A DNA stretch of 5,212 bases from Thioalkalivibrio sp. (GCA_003553165.1 PUOZ01000254.1:1-5212); one strand, 5' to 3'. Shown: positions 1-5,196, counted from the first letter of the stretch. Numbers and translations: made by a program. Notes: a model not told the origin generated them from the sequence alone.

Positions 1-24
1 AGTCCGACAGGCTGCTAGCCTTCC
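1..24. other. Leader before birA; possible end of an upstream gene
   Basis: The first 24 bases hold no recognisable Shine-Dalgarno site for birA. The birA frame has a TAG stop at 16-18, so birA cannot extend further to the left in frame. The second frame reads to a TGA at 26-28 that would overlap the birA GTG as GTGA, and the third frame stops at 30-32. Either could be the tail of an upstream gene translationally coupled to birA, which would explain the missing ribosome binding site. Too little sequence is present to identify that gene. Confidence 0.3.
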
Positions 25-849
25 GTGACTGACGATTCACCACAGGGCTGGGAACGAAGCTTGGACGGCCTCGCTGAAGGGCTGGAGGTGGCTCTGCCCG
101 GCCGCTGGGGTGCTGCGCACCGTCTGCAACGCGTCGATTCCACCAACCGCCGGTTGTTGGAATCGAGCACCCTGGTTCCGGACCGTTACGAGGTCTGCGT
201 GGCGCGCGAACAGACGGCCGGGCACGGGCGCAGGGGCCGTGCCTGGGTCTCCAGCCCAGACGCCAGCCTGACTTTTTCGGTGGCTCGTGCACTGTGGCCC
301 GGGGAGCTGGCGGATCCGGCGCTATCGCTGGCGGTCGGCGTCGGCGTCGCGCGCGGGCTCGAGCGTTGCGGCTTCTCCGGCTTCGGTTTCAAGTGGCCGA
401 ACGATCTGGTGACCGAGGATGGCGCCAAGCTGGCCGGCGTCCTGGTCGAAGCCCGCGCTGCACGCGAGGATCGGCTCCCGGCGCTGGTGGCCGGGGTCGG
501 CCTGAACCGCGTCGGCGCGGATACCCTGGGCGTGGATCGCCGCGTTGCCGATCTCTCGCAACTGCCCGGATCGGCCGAAGCGGCGTTGCCCGACCTGCTG
601 CGCGCGGTCCTTGTCGAAGTCGTCCAGGCCTGGGATGATTTCGCGCGGTCCGGCCTCGCGTCCGTTGCCGACGACCATGCGAGGCTGGACTACCTGTACG
701 GGCGCAGGATCACGGTACTGGACACGGGCGAGGAAGGGACCGCGGCCGGCATCGATTACGGCAATGGCGCGCTGCTCCTGCAACGGCCGGATGGCCTGAA
801 ACGGCTGTACTCGGGGGAGATATCGGTGAGGATGCTGGGCGATGACTGA
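25..849 (+). CDS. birA: Biotin--[acetyl-CoA carboxylase] ligase, without HTH domain
   Basis: Activates biotin with ATP to biotinyl-5'-AMP and transfers it to a lysine of biotin carboxyl carrier proteins such as AccB, in the cytoplasm. The 274-residue product shows the family's landmarks: DSTN at 38-41, the biotin/adenylate loop GHGRRGR at 66-72, KWPND at 123-127, KLAGVLVE at 135-142 and GVGLN at 157-161. A small beta-rich C-terminal domain lies at about 228-270. In the loop, His67 replaces the first Arg of the usual GRGRRGR, but Arg69, equivalent to the key E. coli Arg118, is kept. The winged-helix DNA-binding domain of E. coli-type BirA (about 320 residues) is absent, and a TAG at 16-18 blocks in-frame extension. 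It is therefore probably a monofunctional ligase that does not repress bio genes. The GTG at 25 lacks a clear Shine-Dalgarno. A GTG at 88, preceded by GAAGGG, is a credible shorter start that leaves the catalytic domain intact. First gene of a three-gene operon; overlaps coaX by 8 nt. Confidence 0.93.
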   Translation: MTDDSPQGWERSLDGLAEGLEVALPGRWGAAHRLQRVDSTNRRLLESSTLVPDRYEVCVAREQTAGHGRRGRAWVSSPDASLTFSVARALWPGELADPALSLAVGVGVARGLERCGFSGFGFKWPNDLVTEDGAKLAGVLVEARAAREDRLPALVAGVGLNRVGADTLGVDRRVADLSQLPGSAEAALPDLLRAVLVEVVQAWDDFARSGLASVADDHARLDYLYGRRITVLDTGEEGTAAGIDYGNGALLLQRPDGLKRLYSGEISVRMLGDD

Positions 850-1633
850 AACCTGGCTGATCGATCTGGGCAGCAGTCGTGTCAAGTGGCAGGTCCGTGC
901 CCGATCAGGCGCGGTCCTGGAACATGGCCAGTCGGAGGGATCCGTGGCTGTGCTGGACCAGGCGCTGCCGAAGACGCCGCCGAGCGCAGTCTGGTTCGCC
1001 CGGGTCGGTGCAGACGGGCGGGAGCAGGGGTTGCGCACGGCGATCCGGGCGCGACATGGCGACGTCGCCACCCACAGTGTCCGACCGGAGCCCGAGGGAC
1101 CCGTGGGGCTCCGTCTGGACTACGATTGCAGCCAGTTCGGCGCCGACCGCTACTGCGCTTTACTCGGCGTGCTCGGGCGTACGCGGGAACCGGCGGTGGT
1201 CATCGATGCCGGTACCGCCGTCACCATCGATCTGCTCGGCGCGGATGGGCGTCATCTCGGCGGCTACATTCTTCCGGGCTTTCGCCGCGGCCTGTCCGCG
1301 GTGTCCGAGTTGCTGTCCGCGGAGTTGCAGGCGCGGGTTGGCGGCACGCTGGGACGTTTGCCCTCTCCACGGGAGCCTCGCCACCCTGGGCATGACACTG
1401 CCGAGGCGCTGATGCGGGGCTGGATGCATGGGCTCGCAGGCGCGGTGGAACGGCTTGGATCCGAGCAGGCCGGAGACGGCGCCGGCGCTGGCGAATGGTG
1501 GCTCACCGGCGGCGACGGTCCGTGGCTGGCCGAAGTGCTGGAGCACCCGGTTCGGGTCGAGCCCGATCTGGTGTTCGACGGACTCTGGCTCTGTGCGCAG
1601 CACGTTGGCCGTACTCCCGAGGGCCGGGGATGA
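842..1633 (+). CDS. coaX: Type III pantothenate kinase
   Basis: Phosphorylates pantothenate to 4'-phosphopantothenate, the first step of coenzyme A synthesis, in the cytoplasm. Type III kinases belong to the ASKHA fold, are insensitive to CoA feedback and need a monovalent cation (family knowledge). The 263-residue product has the N-terminal phosphate-binding strand DLGSSRVKW at 8-16 (usually DxGNTxxKW), FGADR at 99-103, DAGTAVTID at 122-130, GGYILPG at 140-146, LTGGDGP at 221-227 and PDLVFDGL at 241-248. Length is normal for the family (about 240-265), and no motif is broken. The ATG at 842 lies inside the end of birA, with GAGGA at 828-832 at suitable spacing, so the two genes are likely translationally coupled. 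The gene ends in an ATGA overlap with the small membrane protein. The internal ring and motif order exclude CoaA (type I, P-loop). Confidence 0.94.
   Translation: MTETWLIDLGSSRVKWQVRARSGAVLEHGQSEGSVAVLDQALPKTPPSAVWFARVGADGREQGLRTAIRARHGDVATHSVRPEPEGPVGLRLDYDCSQFGADRYCALLGVLGRTREPAVVIDAGTAVTIDLLGADGRHLGGYILPGFRRGLSAVSELLSAELQARVGGTLGRLPSPREPRHPGHDTAEALMRGWMHGLAGAVERLGSEQAGDGAGAGEWWLTGGDGPWLAEVLEHPVRVEPDLVFDGLWLCAQHVGRTPEGRG
1619..1623 (+). promoter_or_regulatory. Ribosome binding site deciding the start of the small membrane protein
   Basis: GAGGG lies 6 nt upstream of the ATG at 1630 and 9 nt upstream of the second ATG at 1633. It sits inside the end of coaX. It supports a start at the ATGATG rather than at the far-upstream codons of the same open frame, which only run antiphase through coaX. 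Confidence 0.55.
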
Positions 1634-1857
1634 TGCGCTGGGTGCTGTTGCTGTTGCTGGGGCTGAACATCGCCTATCTCGCGTTCAGCCTGCACCGCGT
1701 GCACGAGTATGGGGTCGATCCCTACGCAGGTATTGCGCCTCTGGAACGCTTTCCGGAGGCTGCCGAGATCCGGCTCATCGATTCTCTGGAAGACTCTCCG
1801 GCAACGGAAGGCAGGGGCCCGGGGGGGCAGCCCGGGACCCTTGAACCCAATAGGTAA
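1630..1857 (+). CDS. Small single-pass membrane protein, N-terminal part of a coaX-linked SPOR-type protein
   Basis: A 75-residue product (74 if the second ATG is used). Residues 2-18 (MRWVLLLLLGLNIAYLA) form one hydrophobic helix, followed by HRVHEYGVDPYAG and a short acidic stretch (PEAAEIRLIDSLEDS). The last ~20 residues are low-complexity Gly/Pro (GRGPGGQPG). The MRW + Leu-rich helix + LN start resembles the membrane anchor of SPOR-domain proteins encoded just after coaX in pseudomonads (from memory). Those proteins carry a C-terminal peptidoglycan-binding SPOR domain and are considerably longer. Here the frame ends at TAA 1855-1857, right where palindromic repeat DNA begins, and no SPOR-like sequence follows in any plus frame. 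It may be a truncated remnant or a natural short form. The membrane anchor with a periplasmic tail is the secure part; its function is unknown. It shares ATGA with coaX, so it is surely in the same operon. Confidence 0.7.
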   Translation: MMRWVLLLLLGLNIAYLAFSLHRVHEYGVDPYAGIAPLERFPEAAEIRLIDSLEDSPATEGRGPGGQPGTLEPNR

Positions 1858-1871
1858 GCACAATCTGGAGT

Positions 1872-1892
1872 GCGGCGGGTTGCCGCCGCTTT
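1872..1892 (+). terminator. Terminator of the birA-coaX operon
   Basis: Seven-base stem GCGGCGG/CCGCCGC with GTTG loop, directly followed by TTT. It begins 14 nt after the TAA of the small membrane protein. The U-tract is short, so it may be only partially efficient. Confidence 0.55.
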
Positions 1893-1907
1893 AGGGCTGG
1901 GCGTTCG

Positions 1908-1928
1908 AAAGCGGGAGCAAGCTCCCGC
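1908..1928 (-). terminator. Terminator of the minus-strand thioredoxin-like gene
   Basis: Perfect inverted repeat GCGGGAGC-(2 nt)-GCTCCCGC; the RNA would fold with a 4-6 nt loop. Read on the minus strand it is directly followed by TTT (1910-1908). It lies about 20 nt after the TGA of the minus-strand gene and mirrors the plus-strand terminator. Confidence 0.5.
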
Positions 1929-1947
1929 AGTCCATAAGGCGTGGGGT

Positions 1948-3444
1948 TCATTGCTGATCCAGGGCCCAGAAGCCCAGGGCCACGTCGTCCGGGTCGGTGC
2001 CCGGTGGAATGACCAGCTGTGCGTGACCCCGGTCCGGGTCCACGCCTGCCCGTTCGACATCGTCTGCCGGCAGCTGCGCCAGCCACCAGGCCAGGGCTGC
2101 CTGCGTGCGCGTCTCGACCCAGGGCTCGAATTCGTCCATCCGGCGCTCGCGGTAGGCATCGAGACCGGGGTCGAGATAGGACGACACGGCCCCCAGTAAC
2201 GCCTGCTCGATGGTGTCGTCCCTGGCGTCCGCCGCTGCGCCGTACAGGTGCCAGGCGATGCCAGGCCAGACCTGAGCGGGTAGGTAACCCGCCAGCTCCG
2301 CAGGCCCGTCGGCCGGCAGAGCGTGGAGATACTCGTTCCCGGAGCGCAGGTGCCGTTCCAGCCCCTGCAGCGCGGCTCCAGCCCAGTCGAGCAGGCTCGG
2401 GTCGTCCAGTGCCTCTGCGGCCCGCACCAGCGCGGCGATGGCCTGTCCCGAGGCATCGGCGTAGGTGGTCCGGTCCACCGGCGGCGGCGCCAGGTTGCTG
2501 CGTACCGACATGGGCTGGGCGTAATAAAAGTTGTCCGAATACTGGCTGCTGTAGAAACGCTGCTGGTCGGCATTCCAGAGATGCGTCCGCAGATAGTCCA
2601 GGTTGCGTTCGACGATCTGCCGGTAGGCCGAATCCCCGAAACGCCGATAGGCATCGGTATAGAGCCACAGGAAGGCGGCGTTCTGGTCGAGGCGCTTCGA
2701 AGTCTCCCGTGCCCGCTCATGGTCGGGCTGATCCGGGTCGTAGAAGAAGAAAAAGCCGCCCTCTTCAGAATCCCAGAGGTCCTGCGCCGTCTGGTCGAGC
2801 AGTTCCGGCAGGCGCTCGCTCCAGGCATCCTGGCGCAGCAGGAAGGCCAGCGTCCACGGTTGCGGGCGCTTGCTCAGCGTTCCGAACATCGCGCTGCCGC
2901 TCAATCGCCGGGCGTGGGGATCGTAGACCTCGTCCAGCATCTCCAGGAAGGCATCGACGCTTTCAATGGGCTCGTCGGCGGGGCTGAGTTCGCGTCCGGT
3001 GACGGAGATCTGGCGGCGCCGTTCCGCCAGGACACGGGACAGGTCTGCCGGTCCGACATGGCCCGTGAACCGGCCCCTGACGTCGTCGTGTGCATCGACG
3101 ATCACCACGAAGGGCAGGCCGCGGCCCCCGTAGCGCGTGAACAGGTCGCGCCGGCGGTCGAGATCGATGAGGACGGGGATGTAGCCCTCTCGGATCACAT
3201 CCACCACGTCGTCGTGCTCCAGGCTCTCGTCCTGAAAGTCGCGGCACCAGGTACACCACTGGCCGTGGAAGTACAGGAACAGCGGGCGATTCTCGGTGCG
3301 CGCGCGGGCGAACAGGGTCGGATCGAACTCGTTCCACGCGATTCGGGAGCCGGCCGGATAGTCGTCACCGGCGACGGGTGCCGGGGCGGCGGCAAGAAAG
3401 AACGCCAGAAGCAGCAGCAGGAAAGCAGCGGTCGGCAACGGCAT
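1948..3444 (-). CDS. Exported thioredoxin-like protein with helical-barrel domain (DUF255/thioredoxin_7-like)
   Basis: A 498-residue product. Residues 1-26 form a signal peptide: hydrophobic core AAFLLLLLAFFLAAA, then a V-A-G|D cleavage site. Residues ~32-150 are a thioredoxin-like domain with WCTWC (Cys64, Cys67), the cis-proline loop GLPFVVIVD (Pro111) and the DDVVDVIREGYIPVLIDLDRR segment typical of the thioredoxin_7/DUF255 group. Residues ~160-498 are helical with repeated aromatic patches (EGGFFFFYD at 228-236, ETSKRLDQNAAFLWLYTDAYR at 247-267, PAQVWPGIAWHLYG at 389-402), resembling the alpha/alpha six-hairpin barrel of YyaL/SSP411 proteins. The classic STCHWCH motif of cytosolic YyaL is replaced by a CxxC disulfide motif, so a periplasmic thiol-disulfide role is likelier; the barrel's substrate is unknown. 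The chosen ATG has AAGGGA upstream and starts directly at the signal peptide. An in-frame ATG at 3516 would add 24 residues including basic ones that could serve as n-region, but its AAGGG is only 1-2 nt away. Convergent with the birA operon; no operon partner seen. Confidence 0.82.
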   Translation of the reverse strand: MPLPTAAFLLLLLAFFLAAAPAPVAGDDYPAGSRIAWNEFDPTLFARARTENRPLFLYFHGQWCTWCRDFQDESLEHDDVVDVIREGYIPVLIDLDRRRDLFTRYGGRGLPFVVIVDAHDDVRGRFTGHVGPADLSRVLAERRRQISVTGRELSPADEPIESVDAFLEMLDEVYDPHARRLSGSAMFGTLSKRPQPWTLAFLLRQDAWSERLPELLDQTAQDLWDSEEGGFFFFYDPDQPDHERARETSKRLDQNAAFLWLYTDAYRRFGDSAYRQIVERNLDYLRTHLWNADQQRFYSSQYSDNFYYAQPMSVRSNLAPPPVDRTTYADASGQAIAALVRAAEALDDPSLLDWAGAALQGLERHLRSGNEYLHALPADGPAELAGYLPAQVWPGIAWHLYGAAADARDDTIEQALLGAVSSYLDPGLDAYRERRMDEFEPWVETRTQAALAWWLAQLPADDVERAGVDPDRGHAQLVIPPGTDPDDVALGFWALDQQ

Positions 3445-3636
3445 GCGCGTTCCCTTCGCCCGCCGCGCGGCGGCTGCCCGAGTCCTCCAGGTTTCTGTCT
3501 TCGCGGTTCGTGTCATACCCTTTTTGACGCATCGGTCACCGAGGAATTCCGATCAAACGCGGGTCGTGGTGGTTCGACGGGCGCCGGGGCATGTCAGCCT
3601 GCGTTCGAGTTGGCGTGAAAACCACGGTCCAGTTCT
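3445..3636. other. Leader region upstream of the thioredoxin-like gene, no gene seen
   Basis: The first part of a 394-bp gene-free gap. It includes 72 bp that an alternative start at 3516 would make coding. I see no convincing sigma-70 promoter on the minus strand here. A short perfect palindrome TCGGT-C-ACCGA lies at 3532-3542 and a GGAATTCC at 3543-3550; both are too short to interpret. The promoter of the minus-strand gene must lie here or within the adjacent palindrome. Confidence 0.4.
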
Positions 3637-3747
3637 GTAGGTCGGGTTAGCGTAGCGTAACCCGACGGGCCGGGGACGACGCTGCTTTGCGGCCCCGGGT
3701 GGGCAGGAGACCCGTCGGGTTACGCCCTGTGGGCTAACCCGACCTAC
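3637..3747. repeat. 111-bp nested palindrome (MITE/BIME-like element)
   Basis: The outer arms 3637-3651 and 3733-3747 (GTAGGTCGGGTTAGC and its complement) match perfectly over 15 bp. Inner arms 3656-3669 and 3711-3724 match perfectly over 14 bp, and a core CCGGGG/CCCCGG pair lies at 3670-3675 and 3693-3698. Each side is also a hairpin by itself: GTCGGGTTA/TAACCCGAC at 3641-3649/3658-3666 and again at 3714-3722/3735-3743. So the unit GTCGGGTTA...TAACCCGAC occurs twice and can fold as one long cruciform or as two separate hairpins. There is no coding potential and no obvious target-site duplication. GTAGGTCGGGTTAGC-type repeats are dispersed in many proteobacterial genomes (from memory). It lies about 90 bp beyond the stop of the minus-strand SRPBCC gene and could end its transcript. 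Confidence 0.85.
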
Positions 3748-3838
3748 GGTTTGGGGCTTTTCATCGTGAGGGGTGGCGCAGGGCCTTGAGAGTTAGGCGT
3801 CAGGCCTTTGTGGTGGAATTCTCTGGGCTCAACACGCT
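3748..3838. other. Short gap after the SRPBCC gene, no gene seen
   Basis: The remainder of the gene-free gap. Read on the minus strand it holds only a weak AGGC/GCCT stem about 35 nt after the stop and no T-rich tract. No terminator is convincing here; the neighbouring nested palindrome is a better candidate. Confidence 0.35.
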
Positions 3839-4255
3839 CTACCTGGCCAGGCGTTCGCGTACGCGGCTCAGCACCTCGGCACTGATGCGTCGTACGACGG
3901 GGCCGGCGAGTTTGCCGACGGTCCGGTCCAGGATCCGGCTGTTCAGGGTGTAGTCGATCACGAGCCGCAGATCGGTACCGCCTGCCACCGGCGCCAGGTG
4001 GTAGCGCCCGGTGTTGGAAATTCCCGTCACCGACTTCCAGGCGAGCCGCTCCGGCGCCTCGCTCTGCACGATTTCCACGACCCATTGGTACTGGACACCG
4101 CCAACGCGCACCTGCCAGCGGTAGCGCTCGTCCCCCAGGTGGGTCACGGTCTCGACGGCGCTGGTGTACTGGGGAAAGTCTTCCACCTTGCGGAGCATGG
4201 CAAAGACCGTGTCCGGGTCTGCGGGCAGTACGGCTCGGGTCTCGATGGATGGCAT
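3839..4255 (-). CDS. SRPBCC (START-like) family protein, COQ10/polyketide-cyclase type
   Basis: A 138-residue protein that is a single SRPBCC helix-grip domain. It begins PSIETRAVLPADPDTVFAML (strand 1 and helix), then VEDFPQYTSAVETV at 24-37, the usual signature of cyclase/COQ10-like members. Beta strands follow (RYRWQVRVGGVQYQWVVEIV at 44-63, RLAWKSVTG at 70-78, GRYHLAPVAGGTDLRLVIDYTL at 83-104). A C-terminal helix closes the pocket (VGKLAGPVVRRISAEVLSRVRERL, 113-136). Such domains bind hydrophobic ligands such as lipids, quinones or aromatic compounds; the ligand cannot be told here. There is no signal peptide or membrane segment, so it is cytoplasmic. The start is at 4255 because GGGAG lies 8 nt upstream and the domain begins immediately; the upstream open frame to 4444 is low-complexity Arg/Ser/Pro and crosses the divergent promoter. 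Divergent from the cNMP-binding gene, which may mean shared control. Confidence 0.8.
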   Translation of the reverse strand: MPSIETRAVLPADPDTVFAMLRKVEDFPQYTSAVETVTHLGDERYRWQVRVGGVQYQWVVEIVQSEAPERLAWKSVTGISNTGRYHLAPVAGGTDLRLVIDYTLNSRILDRTVGKLAGPVVRRISAEVLSRVRERLAR

Positions 4256-4276
4256 CAGGCGCTCTCCCGGAGAGTC

Positions 4277-4293
4277 GGTTGCATGACGCAACC
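4277..4293. promoter_or_regulatory. Inverted repeat in the divergent spacer, possible operator
   Basis: GGTTGC-ATGAC-GCAACC is a perfect 6-bp dyad with a 5-bp spacer, lying 22 bp upstream of the SRPBCC start. A third copy of GGTTGC lies at 4342-4347, 16 bp before the -35 element of the divergent promoter. The spacing would suit a regulator acting on both genes, but the sequence matches no operator that I recognise. It could equally be a chance dyad or a 5'-UTR hairpin. Confidence 0.25.
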
Positions 4294-4362
4294 CGGACGG
4301 TGACCCCGGGCTGCGGTTCGCCCCGAAGCGGGCCGTGTGTTGGTTGCGGTCGGCCCCGGGCA

Positions 4363-4391
4363 TTGAAGTCTGGCGATCCCGGTTGGATACT
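4363..4391 (+). promoter_or_regulatory. Sigma-70-like promoter of the cNMP-binding gene
   Basis: TTGAAG (4363-4368, four of six matches to TTGACA) and GATACT (4386-4391, four of six to TATAAT) are separated by exactly 17 bp. The predicted transcript would start near 4398 and leave about 30 nt of leader containing the AGGGGA ribosome binding site. This is the best promoter in the window and independently supports the start at 4428. Confidence 0.5.
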
Positions 4392-4418
4392 GTGGCCCGA
4401 CGCACCATGACCGCATCA

Positions 4419-4424
4419 GGGGAC
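4419..4424 (+). promoter_or_regulatory. Ribosome binding site deciding the start of the cNMP-binding gene
   Basis: AGGGGA lies 4 nt upstream of the ATG at 4428. It favours this start over the in-frame ATG at 4407, which would sit only about 9 nt after the predicted transcript start, and over codons upstream of the promoter. Confidence 0.55.
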
Positions 4425-4427
4425 GAA

Positions 4428-4913
4428 ATGGGTGACACTGACAACTATACGGATCTGCGTGGCTCACGGCTGACCTCGGGGCTTTCCGACGAGCAGGTCA
4501 ACGCGCTCGCGGGCATTTCCCTATGTCGCAAGCTTAATGATAACGAAAAGCTTTTCCAGGAGGGTGAAACGGACGACGCCCTCTACGTCATCACCTCCGG
4601 CAAGATGGCCGTGACGCGTAACGTCGGCGGGGGCGAGGAGGTCACCCTGCACATCCTCTCGGCCGGCGAGATCGCCGGGGAGATGGGTTTCGTCGGCGGG
4701 CGTCCGCACAGCGCTTCGATGCGCGCCATCGGGAGTCCAACCGTCTGTTCCTTCAACCGCGCGGATTTCGAGGCCCTGGTCGATCGCGATCCGTGGCTGG
4801 TATACCGGGTGATGAAGAACATCGTCCAGGTCGGGCATGACATCCTGCACCGCATGAATGCCCAGTTCGTGGAGATGTCGAACTACATTTCGCACCAGCA
4901 CGGGCGGTACTGA
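4428..4913 (+). CDS. Stand-alone cyclic nucleotide-binding domain protein
   Basis: A 161-residue protein with one cNMP-binding (CAP/Crp-like) beta-roll and no DNA-binding or enzymatic domain. An N-terminal helix (LSDEQVNALAGI, 19-30) is followed by the beta-roll at about 31-115: LFQEGETDDALYVITSGKMAV at 42-62, the phosphate-binding cassette GEIAGEMGFVGGRPHSASMRA at 80-100, and TVCSFNRADFEAL at 105-117. C-terminal helices run from ~124 to 155. The cassette keeps Gly-Glu at 84-85, but His94 stands where nearly all cyclic-nucleotide binders have Arg before Ser/Thr-Ala; the nearest Arg is Arg92, two residues earlier. Binding of cAMP or cGMP may therefore be lost or altered. Crp/Fnr regulators have ~220 residues with a C-terminal HTH, which is absent here, so it is not a transcription factor of that type. 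It probably acts as a partner or regulatory subunit of another protein (inference). No membrane segment. Confidence 0.82.
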   Translation: MGDTDNYTDLRGSRLTSGLSDEQVNALAGISLCRKLNDNEKLFQEGETDDALYVITSGKMAVTRNVGGGEEVTLHILSAGEIAGEMGFVGGRPHSASMRAIGSPTVCSFNRADFEALVDRDPWLVYRVMKNIVQVGHDILHRMNAQFVEMSNYISHQHGRY

Positions 4914-4916
4914 TCG

Positions 4917-4950
4917 GAACGCGCCCGTTCGCGCGGACAGGCGTCCTTCC
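4917..4950 (+). terminator. Weak candidate terminator after the cNMP-binding gene
   Basis: Two small consecutive stems follow the TGA: GAACG-CGCC-CGTTC at 4917-4930 and GGAC-AGGC-GTCC at 4935-4946, the latter followed by TTCC. The stems are short and there is no real U-tract. It is listed because it is the only hairpin near the stop codon. Confidence 0.25.
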
Positions 4951-5026
4951 TGGAGCCTGGTAATCACGAAAGCTCCGCAGGACGATCTGTGGTGCACAAC
5001 GCATTCTCCGCATTGGCCTTCCCCGT

Positions 5027-5052
5027 GGGAGGCGAGCCCTCTCGCCAATCCC
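5027..5052. repeat. REP-like palindrome
   Basis: GGGA-GGCGAG-CCCT-CTCGCC-AA-TCCC forms a 10-bp stem with a 2-nt bulge and 4-nt loop. The layout, GTGGGAG followed by an imperfect GC-rich hairpin, resembles REP sequences of pseudomonads and relatives. No tyrosine transposase (RAYT) gene is present in the window, so mobility, if any, would be in trans. Confidence 0.5.
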
Positions 5053-5111
5053 GCGCCGGAAAACCCATCGGCTAGTGGGCCATGCGGGAAGTTCGGTGCC
5101 TATGGAGCACA

Positions 5112-5196
5112 GCCAGACGCGCCGGAGCAAGGCGGGCAAGTGCAGGAATAGCCACTCTATTGCAAACTTGCCCAACGCAGCGCCGGCGTGTCTGGC
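5112..5196. repeat. 85-bp imperfect hairpin repeat
   Basis: The outer arms GCCAGACGCGCCGG (5112-5125) and CCGGCGTGTCTGGC (5183-5196) pair over 13 of 14 positions. Inside, GGGCAAG (5134-5140) pairs with CTTGCCC (5167-5173), and AATAG (5147-5151) pairs with CTATT (5157-5161) around a CCACT loop. Spacing between the inner stems is slightly unequal, giving small bulges. The element is non-coding and long for a terminator, with no following T-tract. Its size and layout suggest a dispersed repeat or small non-autonomous element; identity unknown. Confidence 0.65.

Larger units (their letters stand above)
1866..1934. repeat. Symmetric two-hairpin palindromic element between convergent genes
   Basis: A 69-bp near-perfect dyad. 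TGGAGT (1866-1871) is followed by an 18-nt hairpin (1872-1889), TTT (1890-1892), a 15-nt spacer and AAA (1908-1910). A second 18-nt hairpin (1911-1928) and AGTCCA (1929-1934), the complement of the left flank with one mismatch, complete it. The two hairpins have different stems (GCGGCGG versus GCGGGAGC). The architecture resembles the REP/BIME-like intergenic repeats of high-GC Gammaproteobacteria. It lies between two converging genes and each strand reads a hairpin followed by TTT. Confidence 0.75.

Noticed and set aside
322..1071. Minus-strand open frame (249 codons) across birA and coaX
   Set aside because: It runs antisense to two genes with intact catalytic motifs and has no domain or ribosome binding site of its own.
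3445..3516. Start of the thioredoxin-like gene at the ATG at 3516
   Set aside because: Its AAGGG is only 1-2 nt from the ATG, while the ATG at 3444 has a properly spaced site and begins the signal peptide directly. It is not fully excluded, because the added basic residues could serve as a signal-peptide n-region.
2323..3618. Long plus-strand open frame (431 codons) opposite the thioredoxin-like gene
   Set aside because: It is the antisense of a gene with a clear signal peptide, WCTWC motif and helical domain. The plus-strand translation has no recognisable domain and arises from high GC content.
3637..3747. CRISPR-like or attachment-site interpretation of the GTCGGGTTA repeats
   Set aside because: The repeats are inverted, only two units are present, with no regular spacers, no cas genes and no integrase or tRNA nearby.
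4335..4427. N-terminal extension of the cNMP-binding gene
   Set aside because: The extension would begin upstream of the TTGAAG/GATACT promoter; the ATG at 4428 has AGGGGA at the right distance.
4256..4444. N-terminal extension of the SRPBCC gene to an ATG at 4444
   Set aside because: The added 63 residues are Arg/Ser/Pro-rich with no structure, run through the divergent promoter, and the start at 4255 has a good Shine-Dalgarno right before the domain.
4753..5175. Minus-strand open frame (140 codons) at the right end
   Set aside because: It starts inside the long hairpin repeat, runs antisense into the cNMP-binding gene, and shows no domain or Shine-Dalgarno.
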